From positions 41,728,500 through 41,792,499 of the forward strand of contig OX457029.1 of assembly GCA_949752745.1 (NCBI GenBank): DNA of 64,000 bases. Reading direction: 5' to 3'. Both the position numbers and the translations under genes were made by a program. Below the pieces are notes generated by a model. It made no database searches. It was not told the DNA's origin and saw nothing but the letters and a program-made list of their open reading frames with translations. Source of the DNA: Protula sp. h YS-2021. Taxonomy: Eukaryota > Annelida > Polychaeta > Sabellida > Serpulidae. Below are positions 1 to 11,616 of this stretch, one piece after another. The number at the start of each line of letters is the position of its first letter. Within the stretch, counting starts at the first letter, position 1.

Positions 1-1310
1 CGAATTCCCCCAATCATTTTGCACCTATTTCAAAAATAATACGATGATGCACATATACAATATATATATTTTTACTGTGCAAGGTTGCAAGTCCCTGAGA
101 CAAATGGTTATTTGGGAATTGGTGCGGACAAAACATCGCGCAACTGCTAAGATCAACCTAATTTTTTGGTAATTTTTTACACTTTCTCATTTTCTAGCTG
201 AATTTTACCTTTAAAGCATGTAAAATAACATAGTAAAGCTTAATAAAGTGTTAATTTTGCTTATCATACTTTTTTCTTTGGGAACGTTTTGGCACTGAAT
301 TCATATGGGAACCTTATGGCCGAGGACCTGATGGCCGGATAAAGCTTAATAAAGCGTTACTTTAGGCTATCACAAGTTTTTTTGGCTTTGGGAAGGTTTT
401 GGCCCTAACTTCATTTGGGAACCTTATGGTATGGGGCATGTGGCCGGTGTAAAGCTTAATACAGCGTGAATTTAGGTTATACATTTTTATTGCTTGGGGC
501 GTTTCGGCCCTAAATTCATCAGAGGACTTTATTACCGGGAAAACCTTATGGCTAGATGCTTTTTTGCTTTGGACCTTATAGTCGAAGACGTGTCCTGTAT
601 TCCACGTCACGTCCAATTCTGCTTTGGGGACGTTTTGGGAACAAACTTACCTGGGGTCCTTATGGCCGGGGTAAAGCTCAATAAATCGTTAATTTATGCT
701 ATCATACGTTTTTAGCTCTGGGCACGTTTTGGCTTTAAATTAATTTGGGGAGCTTATGAACGGGGATGTTTTGTCTTGGATTTCACCATGACTGATATTG
801 CTATGGGGAGGTTTTGGCCCAAAATTCATATGGGGACCATATGTGCGGTATAAAGCTTAATGAAGCGTTAATTTAGGTTATCATACGCTTTTTTCCTTTG
901 GGGAAATTTTACTCCATTATTCATTTGGGGACCTTATGGCCGGGGAGCATATAGCAAGGAACATTATCGTCATGTAGTTTTTGACCGGGGGTAAAGCTTT
1001 ATAAAGTGTTCATTTAGGTTATCATACGTTTTTAGCTTTGGGACGTTTTGGCCCAAATTCATTTGGGGACCTTACGGCCGGAAACATTACGGCCGGGTAT
1101 TTTACTGTCGGGTTGAAGCTCAATAGAGCGTTAATTTATGTAATGATACATTTTTTTAGCTTTGAGCACTTTTTGGCCCTAAATTTTTTTAGTTGGGGAC
1201 CTTATGGATGGGGACGTTTTGCTCTGTATTCCATTACGACAAATTTTGCTTTGGGGACATTGTTGCCGATCCAAACTGAGGGATATGAAGTATTTTGAAA
1301 ATTGGCTATC
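1..1310. repeat. Tandem array, family G ('AAAGCTTAATAAAGCG')
   Basis: Degenerate tandem repeats. The recurring block reads roughly TAAAGCTTAATAAAGCGTTA, then a GGGGACGTTTTGGCCCTAAA segment, then TTCATTTGGGGACCTTATGG. The AAAGCTTAATAAAG block recurs near 231, 339, 450, 671, 849, 991 and 1113, so spacing varies from about 110 to 220 bp. The same family recurs at 5640-6350, 46260-46660 and 47340-48730. Short ORFs in both strands are by-products of the repeats. The first ~60 bases resemble the left part of the 5640 copy. Confidence 0.8.
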
Positions 1311-1439
1311 AGGAAATTAGAAAATAAATTTGCCTACCTAAAGAACAATTGGGAAGGCACCAGATTCAAATTTTAGGGAAAGAAGCATTTTGAAAAAAGG
1401 AAACCAATGAATTTAAAAAGCAAAGTTTAAGAATTTAAA

Positions 1440-2345
1440 AATAAAATTAAAAAAAAACCCTCATTTGGCCAATTTTTGGCGGAATGCCAAAAAAAGGTTA
1501 AATTTCAAGAGAAGAATACCTAAGAAATATTTGTACAAAATTTAAATAAAACCTGATCAATACTGTGGGAGAAGCATTTAGGAAATTCCCAACATTAGAA
1601 TATAAATGCCCCCACCCCTCCATTTCGCCAATGTTTGGCGGATCGCCAAAGAAGTAACGTTTCAAGAGAGAACAATCGCAAAAAATTGGAAAGGAATCCC
1701 TTTCAAGGTATGAAAGATCAAGCATTTTGAAAACTGGTCATCAGTAAATTAAATGCCAAAAAATATAAGTTTTCCAGAGAGGCCTAGCTAGAGAACAATC
1801 ACACAAAATTGAAAAGAAATCCGATCCAAATTGTGGGGAAAGAAAAATTTTGAAAATTGGAATACAATAATTTGAAAAATGCCCCCAATTTGGCAAATTT
1901 TTGGCAGATTGCCAAAAAAGTCACTTTTCATGAGACGCCTACCTAGAGAGCATTCGTTCAAATTTTAAGAAAATTTCACAAAAATTGTTAGAAGAAGCAT
2001 TTTGAAAAATGGAAAGCAAAAAATTTTAAACACCTCCCATTTGTCCAATTTCTTTGAAAAACGTAATTTTTCAAGATACACCTACCTAGTGAATATTCGC
2101 ATAAAATTTGAAGAAAATATTATCAAAATTGCGGGAGATAAAGTATTTATGAAATGACCAACCAAAAAAATTGTAAATTATCCCCTCTCCCCCCGCCTCA
2201 TTTGGCCAATTCTTGGCAGGTCCCAAAAAAAAAAGCATTTTTCCAGAGCGGCCTACGAAGAGAACAATCGTGCAAAAGTCGAAAGGAATCCAATCAAAAT
2301 TGTGAAACAACAAGCATTTTGAAAATCTGACCCAAAAAATTAAAA
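1440..2345. repeat. Tandem array, family D ('GGCGGATCGCC')
   Basis: About five to six degenerate units of ~150-170 bp. A typical unit reads: CCCCCATTTGGCCAATTTTT, a palindromic TTTGGCGGATCGCCAAA segment, AGAGGCCTACCTAGAGAACA, ATCCGATCAAAATTGTGG, GAAGAAGCATTTTGAAAATT. This is the most widespread core repeat in the window (also 3425-3900, 24820-26030, 28640-29847, 37560-39300, 48740-49478 and 55009-55613). No protein is supported; ORFs are incidental. Confidence 0.8.
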
Positions 2346-2349
2346 GACT

Positions 2350-3425
2350 AGAAATGTGTCCTGGAGGAACACGAATGACCCACCCTAAGCGACATTTTAA
2401 GTGAAGAATTCATGGTACGGTAAGCTGTGGTAATTGTAACATGGAAAAGATTCGGTACATTCAACAAAAACTGCGATTTGACTGTTTAAAAATATCGGTT
2501 TATTTGCTCATGCCACCCAAAACAGTGAAAAAACCAGAGTTCTTTGGCCCGTCTTATTCCATTAAATTCCAGCCGCATAAGAGAGAACCAAGTGCGATTA
2601 ATAAGACGTGGCGGTGAATACTGCAATATTGAAACATTACGTGGACATCCTCAGGTCAAGGTCATCACATGCAACACAGAAAAGTATTTTTATCAAACAA
2701 GAAGCAAAACTAATTCAGTCACCTACCACGGCCACACGGGCTAAACGGGAGGTGCACATCTTCAATATATGCATAGTCATACTCAATGTCTTTGGCATTT
2801 ATACGTACAAATGACAAGCACAACCTCATTAAACAAAACCTCACGTTGAAATTTGTTTCATTAAATACCAGTGAAAAAATTATCTAAGTTCAGACACTCA
2901 CCACGGTTACACTTACTGGTGGATTTCGATCAAAAGCGGCAGCGCACATGTTCATTATACACAAAATCATTCACAACGTCTTTGGAATTAATAGACAGAA
3001 ATCGCTAGCACAAGTTCATTACACAAAACTTCAAGCTTGCCTGACCCATCGGTTGATTTCGGTCAAAAGAGGAAGTGCGCATCTTCATTAAATATCTAAC
3101 CACTACCAATAGCTATGGAATTTATAGACAGCAATCGCTAGCACAAGTTCATTACACAAAACTTCAAGCTGTTCATTAAATATCACTGAAAAATTACCTA
3201 AGTTCAGACACTCACCATGGCCTGACCCATCAGTCGATTTCGGTCAAAAGGGGAGGTGGACATCTTCATTGTATATCTAATCATTTCCAATGGCTTTGGG
3301 ATTTATAGATACAAATCCCTAGCACAAGTTCATTACACATACTTGAGCACCCAAAGCGTTACGCACGGATGGACGGATGGACCGACGAACGGATGGACGG
3401 ACAAGGCAAAAACTAACGTCGGGCG
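2350..3425. repeat. Tandem array, family J, with GGAC microsatellite end
   Basis: Four to five imperfect units of ~150-180 bp. They carry a 'CACTCACCAYGGCCTGACCC' block followed by GGTCAAAAGNGGAGGTGCAC and a 'GCACAAGTTCATTACACAAA' block, near 2710, 2893, 3040 and 3210. The array ends in a short GGATGGACGGAC-type microsatellite (3366-3402) and a G/C-rich terminus, matching the layout of the other hairpin-terminated families here. Confidence 0.65.
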
Positions 3426-3905
3426 GGTCAAAAAAATGCTTTCCACTTTGCCAATTTTGGCGGATCGCCAAAAAATAAGAGAGGCCTACCTAGAGAAGAC
3501 CAGTACAAAATTTAAAGAAAATTTGATCAAAATTGTGGAAGAAGCATTTTGAAAATTGGGAACGAAAATTTTAAATGAACCCACCCCCTCTCCATTTAGC
3601 CATTTTTGGGCCGATCGCAAAAAAAAGAATTTTTCAAGAGAAGCCTACCTAGAGAACAACAGCACAAACTTAGAAAGTAATCTGATTAAAATTGTGGGAA
3701 AAGAATCATTTTGAAAATTGGCAACCATAAAATTTTAAATGCCCTCCCCCCACCCTATTTGCCAATGTTTGGAAGATCGCAAAAAAGTAACTCTTCTAGA
3801 GAGAAACATCAAGAAAACAATCCCAAAAAATTGGAAAGGAATCCCATTCAAATTGTAAGAGAAAAAGTATTTGGAAAAATGGCTCTCGGTAGATTTAAAA
3901 TTAAC
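3425..3905. repeat. Tandem array, family D (second block)
   Basis: Three units of family D, recognised from CAATTTTGGCGGATCGCCAA, 'GAGGCCTACCTAGAGAA' and 'GAAGCATTTTGAAAATTGG'. The array fades into unassigned sequence at 3905-4130, which contains a GATGGGTATATTGGGAGGCA motif that recurs near 61400. Confidence 0.75.
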
Positions 3906-4132
3906 AAGCATATCCAAGGACATGACTCAACCGAGTTACCAAACAAGTAAAGACAGAAAAATATCTAAAGTCCCGTTAAGCGACTATGATGGGTATATTG
4001 GGAGGCACTTGCTAAAGGAACAAGTGGGTCAATGAATCTGAATATGTCCCCCGCCGGCGCACAATCCCAGTATTTGTTTTATTTTAGGTTGGACTACAAC
4101 CCTTCGTATCATATTCGTGAATTTTAAAATTC

Positions 4133-5282
4133 CAGCTGGGCCAATGTCCTTGGGCCAACATGGCTCATTTACAATACCAATTCTTGTTACCACCCATACT
4201 ACCTATGTGTAAAACATTTTGCCAATTGTTTCAAAAACATGTAGGCTTGAGTGTGTTAACAAACTCATTCCAGTATGTAAGGTTGTGAAAATTTCTGAAG
4301 TTCAGCTGGGCCAATGTCCTTGAGCCAACAGGGCTCATTTACACTACCAACCTTTGTTGGTTACAATACTTCCTATATGTAAAATATTTCAACAATCGAT
4401 CCAGAAATGTAGGCTTGAGTGTGTTAACAAACTCATTCAACTGAGTAAGGATAGGGAAATTTGTGAAGTTCAGCTGGGTCAATGTCCTTGGGCCGACATG
4501 GCTCATTTACAATACCAAACCTTGTTGGTTCCAATACTACTCATAGTTAAGATATCTTGTCAATCGATGCAGAAATGTAGACGTGAGTGTGTTAACAAAC
4601 TCATTCCAGTATGTAAGGGTTGTGAAAATTTCTGAAGTTCAGCTGGGCCAATGTCCTTGGGCCGACAGGGCTCATTTACAATAGCGACCTTTGTAGGTTC
4701 CAATACTTCCTATCTCTAAAAGATTTCAACAATCGAACCAGAAATGTAAGCTTGAGTGTGTTAACAAACTCATTCGACTGAGTAAGGATTGGGAAAATTT
4801 GTGAATTTCATCTGGGCCAAAGTCCTTGGGCCAACAGGGCTCATTTACAATATCGAACCTTGTTCCTTCCAGTACTACCAATATATACAATATCTTAACA
4901 ATCGGTGGAAAAATGTAGGCTTGAGTGTGTTAACAAACTCATTCGACTGAGTAAGGATTGGGAAAATTTGTGAAGTTCAGCTGGGCCAATGTCCTTGGGC
5001 CGACATGGCTCATTTACAATACCGATCCTTGTTCGTTCCAATACTACCCATATATACAATATCTTAACAATCGGTGGAAAAATGTAGGCTTGAGTGTGTT
5101 AACAAACTCATTCGACTGAGTAAGGATTGGGAAAATTTGTGAAGTTCAGCTGGGCCAATGTCCTTGGGCCGACATGGCTCATTTACAATACCGATCCTTG
5201 TTCGTTCCAGTACTACCCATATATACAATATCTTAACAATCGGTAGAAAAATGTAGGCTTGAGTGTGTTAACAAAAAAAGTG
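4133..5282. repeat. 168-bp tandem array (pearl-like core)
   Basis: About seven units with a period of 168-169 bp. Each starts CAGCTGGGCCAATGTCCTTG and ends in TGTAGGCTTGAGTGTGTTAA, with starts at about 4133, 4302, 4470, 4639, 4807, 4979 and 5147. The last three units are almost identical to each other. A two-unit copy lies at 15487-15745. The array runs directly into a GACAGACGGACAGAC microsatellite and terminal hairpin, which is the layout known from bivalve pearl/CvA elements. Confidence 0.9.
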
Positions 5283-5335
5283 TCGACAGACGGACAGACA
5301 AACCCGAAAACTATAGTCCCCCGGCGGGGGACTTA
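5283..5335 (+). repeat. Microsatellite plus terminal hairpin of the 168-bp element
   Basis: Short GACAGACGGACAGAC stretch followed by the perfect hairpin AGTCCCCCGGCGGGGGACT (5315-5333). The same end, AGTCCCC...GGGGGACT, closes the two-unit copy of the family at 15779-15797. This identifies it as the element's conserved right terminus and not as chance palindromy. Confidence 0.85.
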
Positions 5336-5640
5336 CAAGGAGGAAAAAAAGAGGGAAGAGTGAAGAAATAGTAAAAGAAGAGTTAGAAAGAAAGCAATTT
5401 CGATTAGTCGCTTCTTACGCTATTCGCGGAACAGAACGCAGTGGGTGTATTCTTAAGATTCCCAACACCCCACAGGGTTTTTGATACCCTCGCAAGCTTC
5501 AATTTAGCCCATTTTCAGAGGGCTGTAATTTTGACAATTTTTGATCGATCAAACTGAACCCTTGACGTTGCACACCTACATTCGATCGTTATTAGCCAGA
5601 TGAATGATAAAAGCTCTAACCACTTTAGTTAATAGAGAAG
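5336..5640. other. Unassigned spacer with a recurrent GTGTATTCTTAAGATT motif
   Basis: A-rich then mixed sequence with no gene. It contains a GCAGTGGGTGTATTCTTAAG motif followed by a C-rich stretch near 5438. That motif also opens the modules at 36554 and 61479, so this is a fragment of that dispersed family. Confidence 0.55.
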
Positions 5641-6360
5641 TGGATTCCACAACGTACTTATATATATTTTCACTGTATAAGGTTGCAGCTCCCTACGACA
5701 AATGGTTATACGGGTAATGGTGAGGGAAAAACATTGCACAATTGGTAAGTCTAATATAATTTTTGGCAATTTTTGACAATTTCTCATTTTGTATATGATT
5801 TTGCTTTTAAAGCATGTAAAAACATTGCAAAGCTCAATAAAGTGTTAATTTAGGTTATCATGCGTTTTCTTTTTCGCTTTGGGAACGTTTTGGGGCAAAA
5901 TTTGGCGCAGGGAACTTATGGCTGGGGACTTTATGGTCCGGGACTTATGGCCGTTTTGTCTTGGAATCAACTACAACAAATTTTGCTTTTGGCCCTAAAA
6001 TAATTTGGGGACCTTATGGCCAGGCAGCTTTTGGCCCGGGACGTATTGCCGTACATTTCACTACGACAAAATGGTGATATGTGAAGTGGTACTGACAAAA
6101 CAATCGCACAACTCTAACATAAATTTTGACAATTTTTGACAATTTCTCATTTTGTCAATTTTTTTACCGATTTCAAAAATAATATGACGACGCACATCTA
6201 CAATATGAATATATTTTCACTGCATAAAAATCAAAACTGTACCTTAAACAGTTTTTGAGAACTTGCGCGGATAAAACCATGTGTTTCCAGCGGACAGACA
6301 GACAGACGGACACGCTCATAACTACATCAGTCGTATACACACGGGACGGGATAATAACCC
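5640..6360 (+). repeat. Family G element with terminal microsatellite
   Basis: Left part resembles 60-250 (TATATATATTTTCACTGT and AAATGGTTAT blocks). Core units carry AAAGCTCAATAAAGTGTTAA and 'GGGGACCTTATGGCC'. The right end has GACAGACAGACAGACGGACA (6294-6315) and a CGTATACACACGGGACGGGA terminus. This again follows core repeat, then microsatellite, then short G/C-rich end. Confidence 0.7.
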
Positions 6361-6430
6361 CTTAACGACGCATTACTTACGTAATAGCTCAAAAAGGATT
6401 GCACCCAAAAGGGGATAAACACACTGTAAA

Positions 6431-8545
6431 AACTAGACCGGCCAGTGCACACAAAACATAAGAGTACATGCTTATATTATACACTTTCAATCGATACCTA
6501 CTTAATTTCTTGTTTTTGTAAACAAAAACAAATGTCTCCCCAACTAAACCCATGACCCTCCCCCCCCCCCAAAAAAAAATCCTTTTTTTTTAATTACCAA
6601 AATAAAATATTCATTTCTGCAAATATAACCTTAATTCATTTTAAAAAACTCAAAATGAACCAAACAGATGGTGGTCACTAAAACAGATATAAAGGGACGT
6701 CTTTTTTCATCCGCGTCTGGAAGGCTCTTCTTATCTAGATATAAAGTTGGTCACTGTAGTAGTTTTACTGTACGTTACATTTTTATCCGGGTCTGGAAGT
6801 TGGTCAAGACAGGCAGGTTTTACCGTACGTCTTTTTACCTGAATCTAGAAGGGGTCACGACAAACGGTTCTTACTTTACATCTTTTTATCCAGGTCTTGA
6901 AGGTGGTCAGGATTTTTTTTTTTTTTGCTAACCATCATCCTCCACACGCACCCCCCCCCCCCCCCCTCAGCTATTTGCTGTAGGTCCGACTATAAACACA
7001 ACTCTAACCAGTTTACCCAAGGCAACGGCAACGGTCTGCACTCTAAGTGTAGTTATAGCCATGATAGACTACCTTGTCTTCGCACATCCCCAACGGCCAA
7101 ATAGTACTAGGAAGGCATTCTTCATAACTCCGCATCAGATGATGCACCTCGGTGGGAGAAGGGGGAGGCATTTCGGTGCCAAAATGGTGAGCTGCTCCTC
7201 ATAACACAAGATATCACATGACCCACTTAAATAGCGAAAAATGCTTCTGCAAACAATGCTAATCGATACAAAACAGCTTCTATATATAGAACAACTTGGC
7301 AACCTAATCAAGTTAGCGGCGAAAAAAAATCAATAGCTAGACCTGCTTAGACCTATAATACGACAATAGCATTCCATGACCTCGTAGATAACGACTCCAT
7401 CATGCACCACAACTGACTCCTGACTGAGTGGCATGTTACGTAACAGTCGTAGATGAGAAGCGCACAAAAAGCTCAATTTCAGGCAAAAACAAACAGCAAA
7501 GGACCGACAGTAATGCTGTTACTGTTTTGAAGCTTTCTTAAGAATGCAGGAACACTCGAGAATCTTCTGGAAAACGCTGAAATCCCCAGCGTAGTTAACA
7601 CCTATGCTTAGACAACAAAGCAGCCAAAAAATGGGGAGGCGGGGGTGGGGGGGGTGACGTTTTGCACTTCATTGATTTTCTATACGAGTTTAATCATGTT
7701 TAACAAAACCGTGCGACTTATCCAAGGAATAACTACACCAAATTTACAGTCGATCCGACTTTCCGATGTCGAGATATTTTGCTTAACAGCAGATAATTTT
7801 TCACCCGTCAAAAGTTGAAACAGTCGTCTGACTCACCCAAGGAATATCCATATAAAATTTTAAGTCGATATGACTTTCCGTTATCGAGATATTATGCAAA
7901 CAAGATCTGGTTCAAAATATATACATTTTACGCGATGAAATGTATATATCCCACCAAGTTTCAGCTTTCTCCGATGTTCAGCAGCTGAGGAACTTAGCAC
8001 ACAATATTTTTACGTAATAACGTCATACACCTGCCCTAATCACGTGACATGCATAAAGAGTTGAGAGAACCGTCTGACTGACCCAAGGAATATCATTATA
8101 AAATAATTTGAAGTCGATAGGACTTTCCGTTATCTTGCACACAAGATCTTGTTCAAAATATATACATATTTTACCTGATGACGTCATACGCCCCTTTCGT
8201 TCGTTCTACTCGCGAAAATATCTACAGAATCTTTCGGACCAACCAAGCAATAATCCCACCAAGTTTCAACTTTCTCCGATGTTCTGCGGCTGAGGAATTT
8301 CGCACACAAAATTTTTACGTATTGACGTCATTACGCCTGCTTTAATCACGTGACATGCGTCAAAAGCTCATAGAACCGTCCGACCTTACCAAGGAATAAA
8401 TCGATCAAATCTGAAGTCGATCCGACGTTGAGATATCTTGCACGCAACACTTTGTTCACAAGACTGACACACACACACAGACACACATACACACAAACAG
8501 AACGTACAAACGCTATATGTCTCCTCTTGGTTGCGGAGACATAAT
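6431..8545 (+). mobile_element. Family A dispersed element, copy 1 (~2.1 kb)
   Basis: Opens ACTAGACCGGCCAGTGCACA. Near the left end it carries TTGTTTTTG-TAAA-CAAAAACAA, then TGTCTCCCC. The middle holds 'TGGTCACTAAAACAGATATA'-type blocks and a C-tract of ~18 nt (6951-6968). The right third is built of ~300-bp repeats containing TGACGTCA sites. It ends with a CA-rich microsatellite and an imperfect GTCTCCTC...GCGGAGAC hairpin followed by ATAA. No protein-coding potential is seen. The left TGTCTCCCC(GAC) is the reverse complement of the right hairpin arm, a Helentron/HINE-like feature (inference). Confidence 0.75.
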
Positions 8546-8918
8546 TAGACACCATTGACCGATGGCTGGTCTGTGCTGTCGCTGTTTTTAAATGCACAGA
8601 CTCAAGAATGGAGGAAAGAACCAGAACCTTACAGAAGACACTGCAAACCCCGGCAGGGTAAATAACACAAGTTGAAACACCATGCTTATAAAGCAAAAGT
8701 CGACAATCTGTGTGTGTGAGTAGGAGGGGGGGGGGGGATTGTTAAATTCAGCAAAAAAAAAAAAAATTACACCACGTAATCTTATTGCGCCGTACACTTC
8801 CAGTAGTAGGGAAACGAGAGTTCTACGGCTGTCAATCATCGTAACATCATCATGACATCATCACTGAAGCTCCGTTCCATCCCACCCCCCGGAAAAATTT
8901 GTGATTTATACATATTTA
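8546..8918. other. Unassigned spacer with G and A tracts
   Basis: No gene recognised. Contains a G-tract of ~10 (8727-8738), an A-tract of ~14 (8752-8766) and a CATCATCATGACATCATCA stretch. The right end runs into the C-rich minisatellite. It sits downstream of the last visible Ig exon, so it is probably intronic or 3'-flanking. Confidence 0.4.
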
Positions 8919-9391
8919 GACGTTTCAGACGATTCTGAGTAACTTCGGTTTTTGGACCCCGCCCCCCCCCCCCCCCCCATGGGAAAATTGTTATTTTTGC
9001 ACATTTCGACGTTTCAGACGATTCTGAGTAACTTCGGTTTTTGGACCCCGCCCCCCGTGGGAAAATTTTGTGATTTTTGCATATTTAGACGTTTCAGACG
9101 ATTCTGAGCAACTTCGGTTTTTTACCTCTCCCCCCCCCCCTTCCCCCCGCGTGGGAAAACTTGGGATGTTCACATATTTAGACGTTTCAGACGATTCTGA
9201 GCAACTTCGGTTTTTTTACCACCCCCCCCCCTTCCCCCCGCGTAGGAAAACTTGGGATTTTCACATATTTAGACGTTTCAGACGATTCTGAGCAACTTCG
9301 GTTTTTTTACCACCCCCCCCCCCCTCCCCCGGTGGGAAAATTTATGATTTTTGCATATTTAAACGTTTCAGACGAATCATTGAATACTTAC
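8919..9391. repeat. ~80-93-bp C-rich minisatellite abutting an Ig exon
   Basis: Units begin GACGTTTCAGACGATTCTGA near 8919, 9008, 9088, 9181 and 9272, with a degenerate sixth at 9363. Each includes 'CAACTTCGGTTTTT', a C-tract of 6-18 nt and 'GGGAAAATTTGTGATTTTTGC'. The last unit decays into the splice donor of the Ig exon at 9392. On the minus strand the intron therefore begins inside the array, with G-tracts of up to 18 nt. Confidence 0.9.
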
Positions 9392-9664
9392 ATCTAACGA
9401 GGACATGGCGCAAGCCATTGTTGTCCCCAGCTGTATTTGAGGCGATGCACTTGTAGATCCCCGCATCTCTGTATGAGGCGTTGTTTAACACAAGCAAATT
9501 ATTGGTGATATCCAATGAAATAAAACTGTTTGTGAACTTCTCCTTAAACTGCCACTGATGTGTGATTGAATCTATTGGATTGCCATCAGTTGTTTCACAT
9601 GCAAGCGTACAGTCCCTGCCTTCAGTAACAGTATCGCAACCGGTCACGCTGACGTCAGGTGGAT
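9392..9664 (-). CDS. Ig (I-set-like) domain exon, partial gene
   Basis: One 273-nt exon (91 codons) encoding a complete Ig fold. The first Cys is in 'CTLACETT', the core Trp in 'HQWQFK', and the second Cys is in 'DAGIYKCIASNTAG', the classic D-x-G-x-Y-x-C signature. On the minus strand it is preceded by ATATTTATAG (acceptor AG at 9665-9666) and followed by GTAAGT (9391-9386). Both ends split a codon after its first base (phase 1-1), typical of shuffled Ig exons. It follows the exon at 11153-11500 in transcription order. The best reading is an internal module of a multi-Ig adhesion, receptor or secreted protein; I cannot name the orthologue. The exon is intact. Confidence 0.85.
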
Positions 9665-10129
9665 CTATAAATATGTGCCAATATCTGAAATATGCTCAGC
9701 CACAAATACTTCTGTTTCCTTTTACCGTAACAAGATAACAGCTCATAACATCTTATCTTTTGGCCAAAGGGAAATAAAAATATTTATTTCCCTTTGTAAA
9801 AAATGTTTGCTAAAATGTGGGTAGTTCAGTAGTTCAGTATTCAAGAAAATAAGTTGCTTATATAGCTTGCAAGACAAACTCCTGAATTAATGGACAAATT
9901 TCGATTTCTGTGTCATTCGATTTATCGGTAGTCTATTCCCGAATAGCTTACCAGAAAATATCTGGTTTCTTATTTGCTTCAGAATTCTTATTTTAAACTA
10001 GAGCATCAGTGAGATATAACACAAAAGGTCGCTGGATGTTAGTAAATTCAATGAAACTGAAAACCCTGTACTGCCTAACAATTTTTGGTCGGTTTAAAAT
10101 ATAAGACGACGTTGCACATCTACAATACA

Positions 10130-10385
10130 ATGTGCATATTTATTTAACTTTCGTCGAAGCAGTACGCGGTTTGCATTTCGAAGCAGTACGCATTTTTATT
10201 TAACATTCGTCGATGTGCGGTTCGCACTTCGCTGCAAACGGCGCATGTTTATTTAACTGCCGTTGATGAGCGGTTCGCATTTCGGACTAGTACATGTTTA
10301 TAGAACTTCCATCGATGCGCAATTCTTATTTCAGACCAATGCGCATGTTTATTTAACTTGCAGAAGGAGATGCATTTTGAAATAA
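10130..10385. repeat. Small copy of the 51-bp repeat
   Basis: Four to five diverged units of the family that forms the large array at 33680-36300, recognisable from GCGCATGTTTATTTAACTT, 'GATGCGCGGTTCGCATTTC' and 'GGACYAGT'. It shows the unit is dispersed as well as amplified. Confidence 0.75.
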
Positions 10386-10439
10386 AAGTTTCCTAAATAA
10401 ACAACTAACTAACCAACTAACTAACTATGCAAAGACATA

Positions 10440-10950
10440 GGTATACCCTAGCTTACGTGTAACGTAAGTTGGGCTAAAAATATATATTTTTGAGAAGTCG
10501 TATTTTTGACCATTTTTAGCCCATTCCAAAAAAATACGATGTTGCACAACTACAATATATATACGTTTTCACAACATAAAATTTCAGAACGCTGGGTGGA
10601 ATAGTTTCGGAGAACTCGTCTGGGCAAAATCTATCTCCGAGCAAACAAGTTTCCATAAAAATATACATTTTTGAGAAGTCGTATTTTTGACAATTTTTTG
10701 GCCGATTTCAAAAATAATGCAACGTTGCACATGTACAATGTATATATTTTCACTTCATAAAATTTCAGAACGCTGGATCGAATACTCTTAGAACTCGTCT
10801 GGACAAAACCTCAATGCTAACAAATTTCCTGAAAAACACCCATTTTGACAAGTCGTATCTGTGAGAATTTTTTAACAATAATACAACGATAGCGGACAGA
10901 CGGACATGCTGAAACCTATATCCGCTCGTTACATGGGATAGTAATACGGT
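10440..10950 (+). repeat. ~181-bp tandem element with CGGACAGACGGACATG end
   Basis: Three units near 10482, 10664 and 10845, each with 'TTTTTGAGAAGTCGTATTTT', 'ACGTTGCACA' and 'TATATATTTTCACTTCATAA'. It ends in a CGGACAGACGGACATG microsatellite, then ATATCCGCTCGTTACATGGG. A related two-unit block lies at 58380-58690. Confidence 0.75.
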
Positions 10951-10956
10951 GTTATA

Positions 10957-11064
<108 letters not shown>

Positions 11065-11152
11065 CATTGCAAAACTCCTGTCCGGACATTGTTCAACAAG
11101 ATTAGAACACTAAACAGGTGGATATAATAAATGTCGTGAAGAATGAACTCAC

Positions 11153-11500
11153 AAAGAACATTTAGCTGCTGTGATTGCGCTAAATCTGAAATTTCAGAAG
11201 CGCTACTTCCTTCGTTCCACTTGGGAACACAAGTAACATAAGCATTATTATCTTCTCTAGCAGCAGTGAACATGTAAGTACTGGTTATAATTTTTCCTCC
11301 AAAATCGCCCTCGATATATGTGTAGTTAACATCATCGTGGATATGCAGATCGCCGTTGTTATGAACCATGCCCTTCTTCCACACCATTACAAGTCTGTCC
11401 AATGGGTATAGACTATCTGTTACACATCTGAACGTTTTAGAAACTCCAACATGAAGGGTTTCTGATGTTGCTGGTGATATCGTGTTGCTTGAAGGTGGAA
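11153..11500 (-). CDS. Ig domain exon, partial gene
   Basis: A 348-nt exon (116 codons) with an Ig fold. First Cys in 'TFRCVTDS', Trp in 'LVMVWKKG', second Cys in 'DNNAYVTCVPKW' (D-x-x-x-Y-x-C). On the minus strand the acceptor is ATGCTTTCAG (AG at 11502-11501) and the donor GTGAGT (11152-11147). Both junctions are phase 1, matching the other two Ig exons, so skipping or duplication would keep frame. The longer inter-cysteine region than the 9392 exon suggests a V- or C2-like rather than I-set domain (inference). Its upstream neighbour is the exon at 39415-39738, leaving a 27.9 kb intron. The exon is intact, with no stop or frameshift. Confidence 0.85.
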
Positions 11501-11616
11501 CTGAAAGCATATAATCAATAGCGAGTAAATCATTCAACAGAACGGTTAATTGCATGTTTGGTGTTCATCCTATCGATTTTGTTCATAAGTAATACGCACA
11601 ATTAAGTCCACTCAGA

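Noticed and set aside
8460..8500. CA microsatellite as independent feature
   Set aside because: It is a constant component of the family A right end and recurs in all complete copies.
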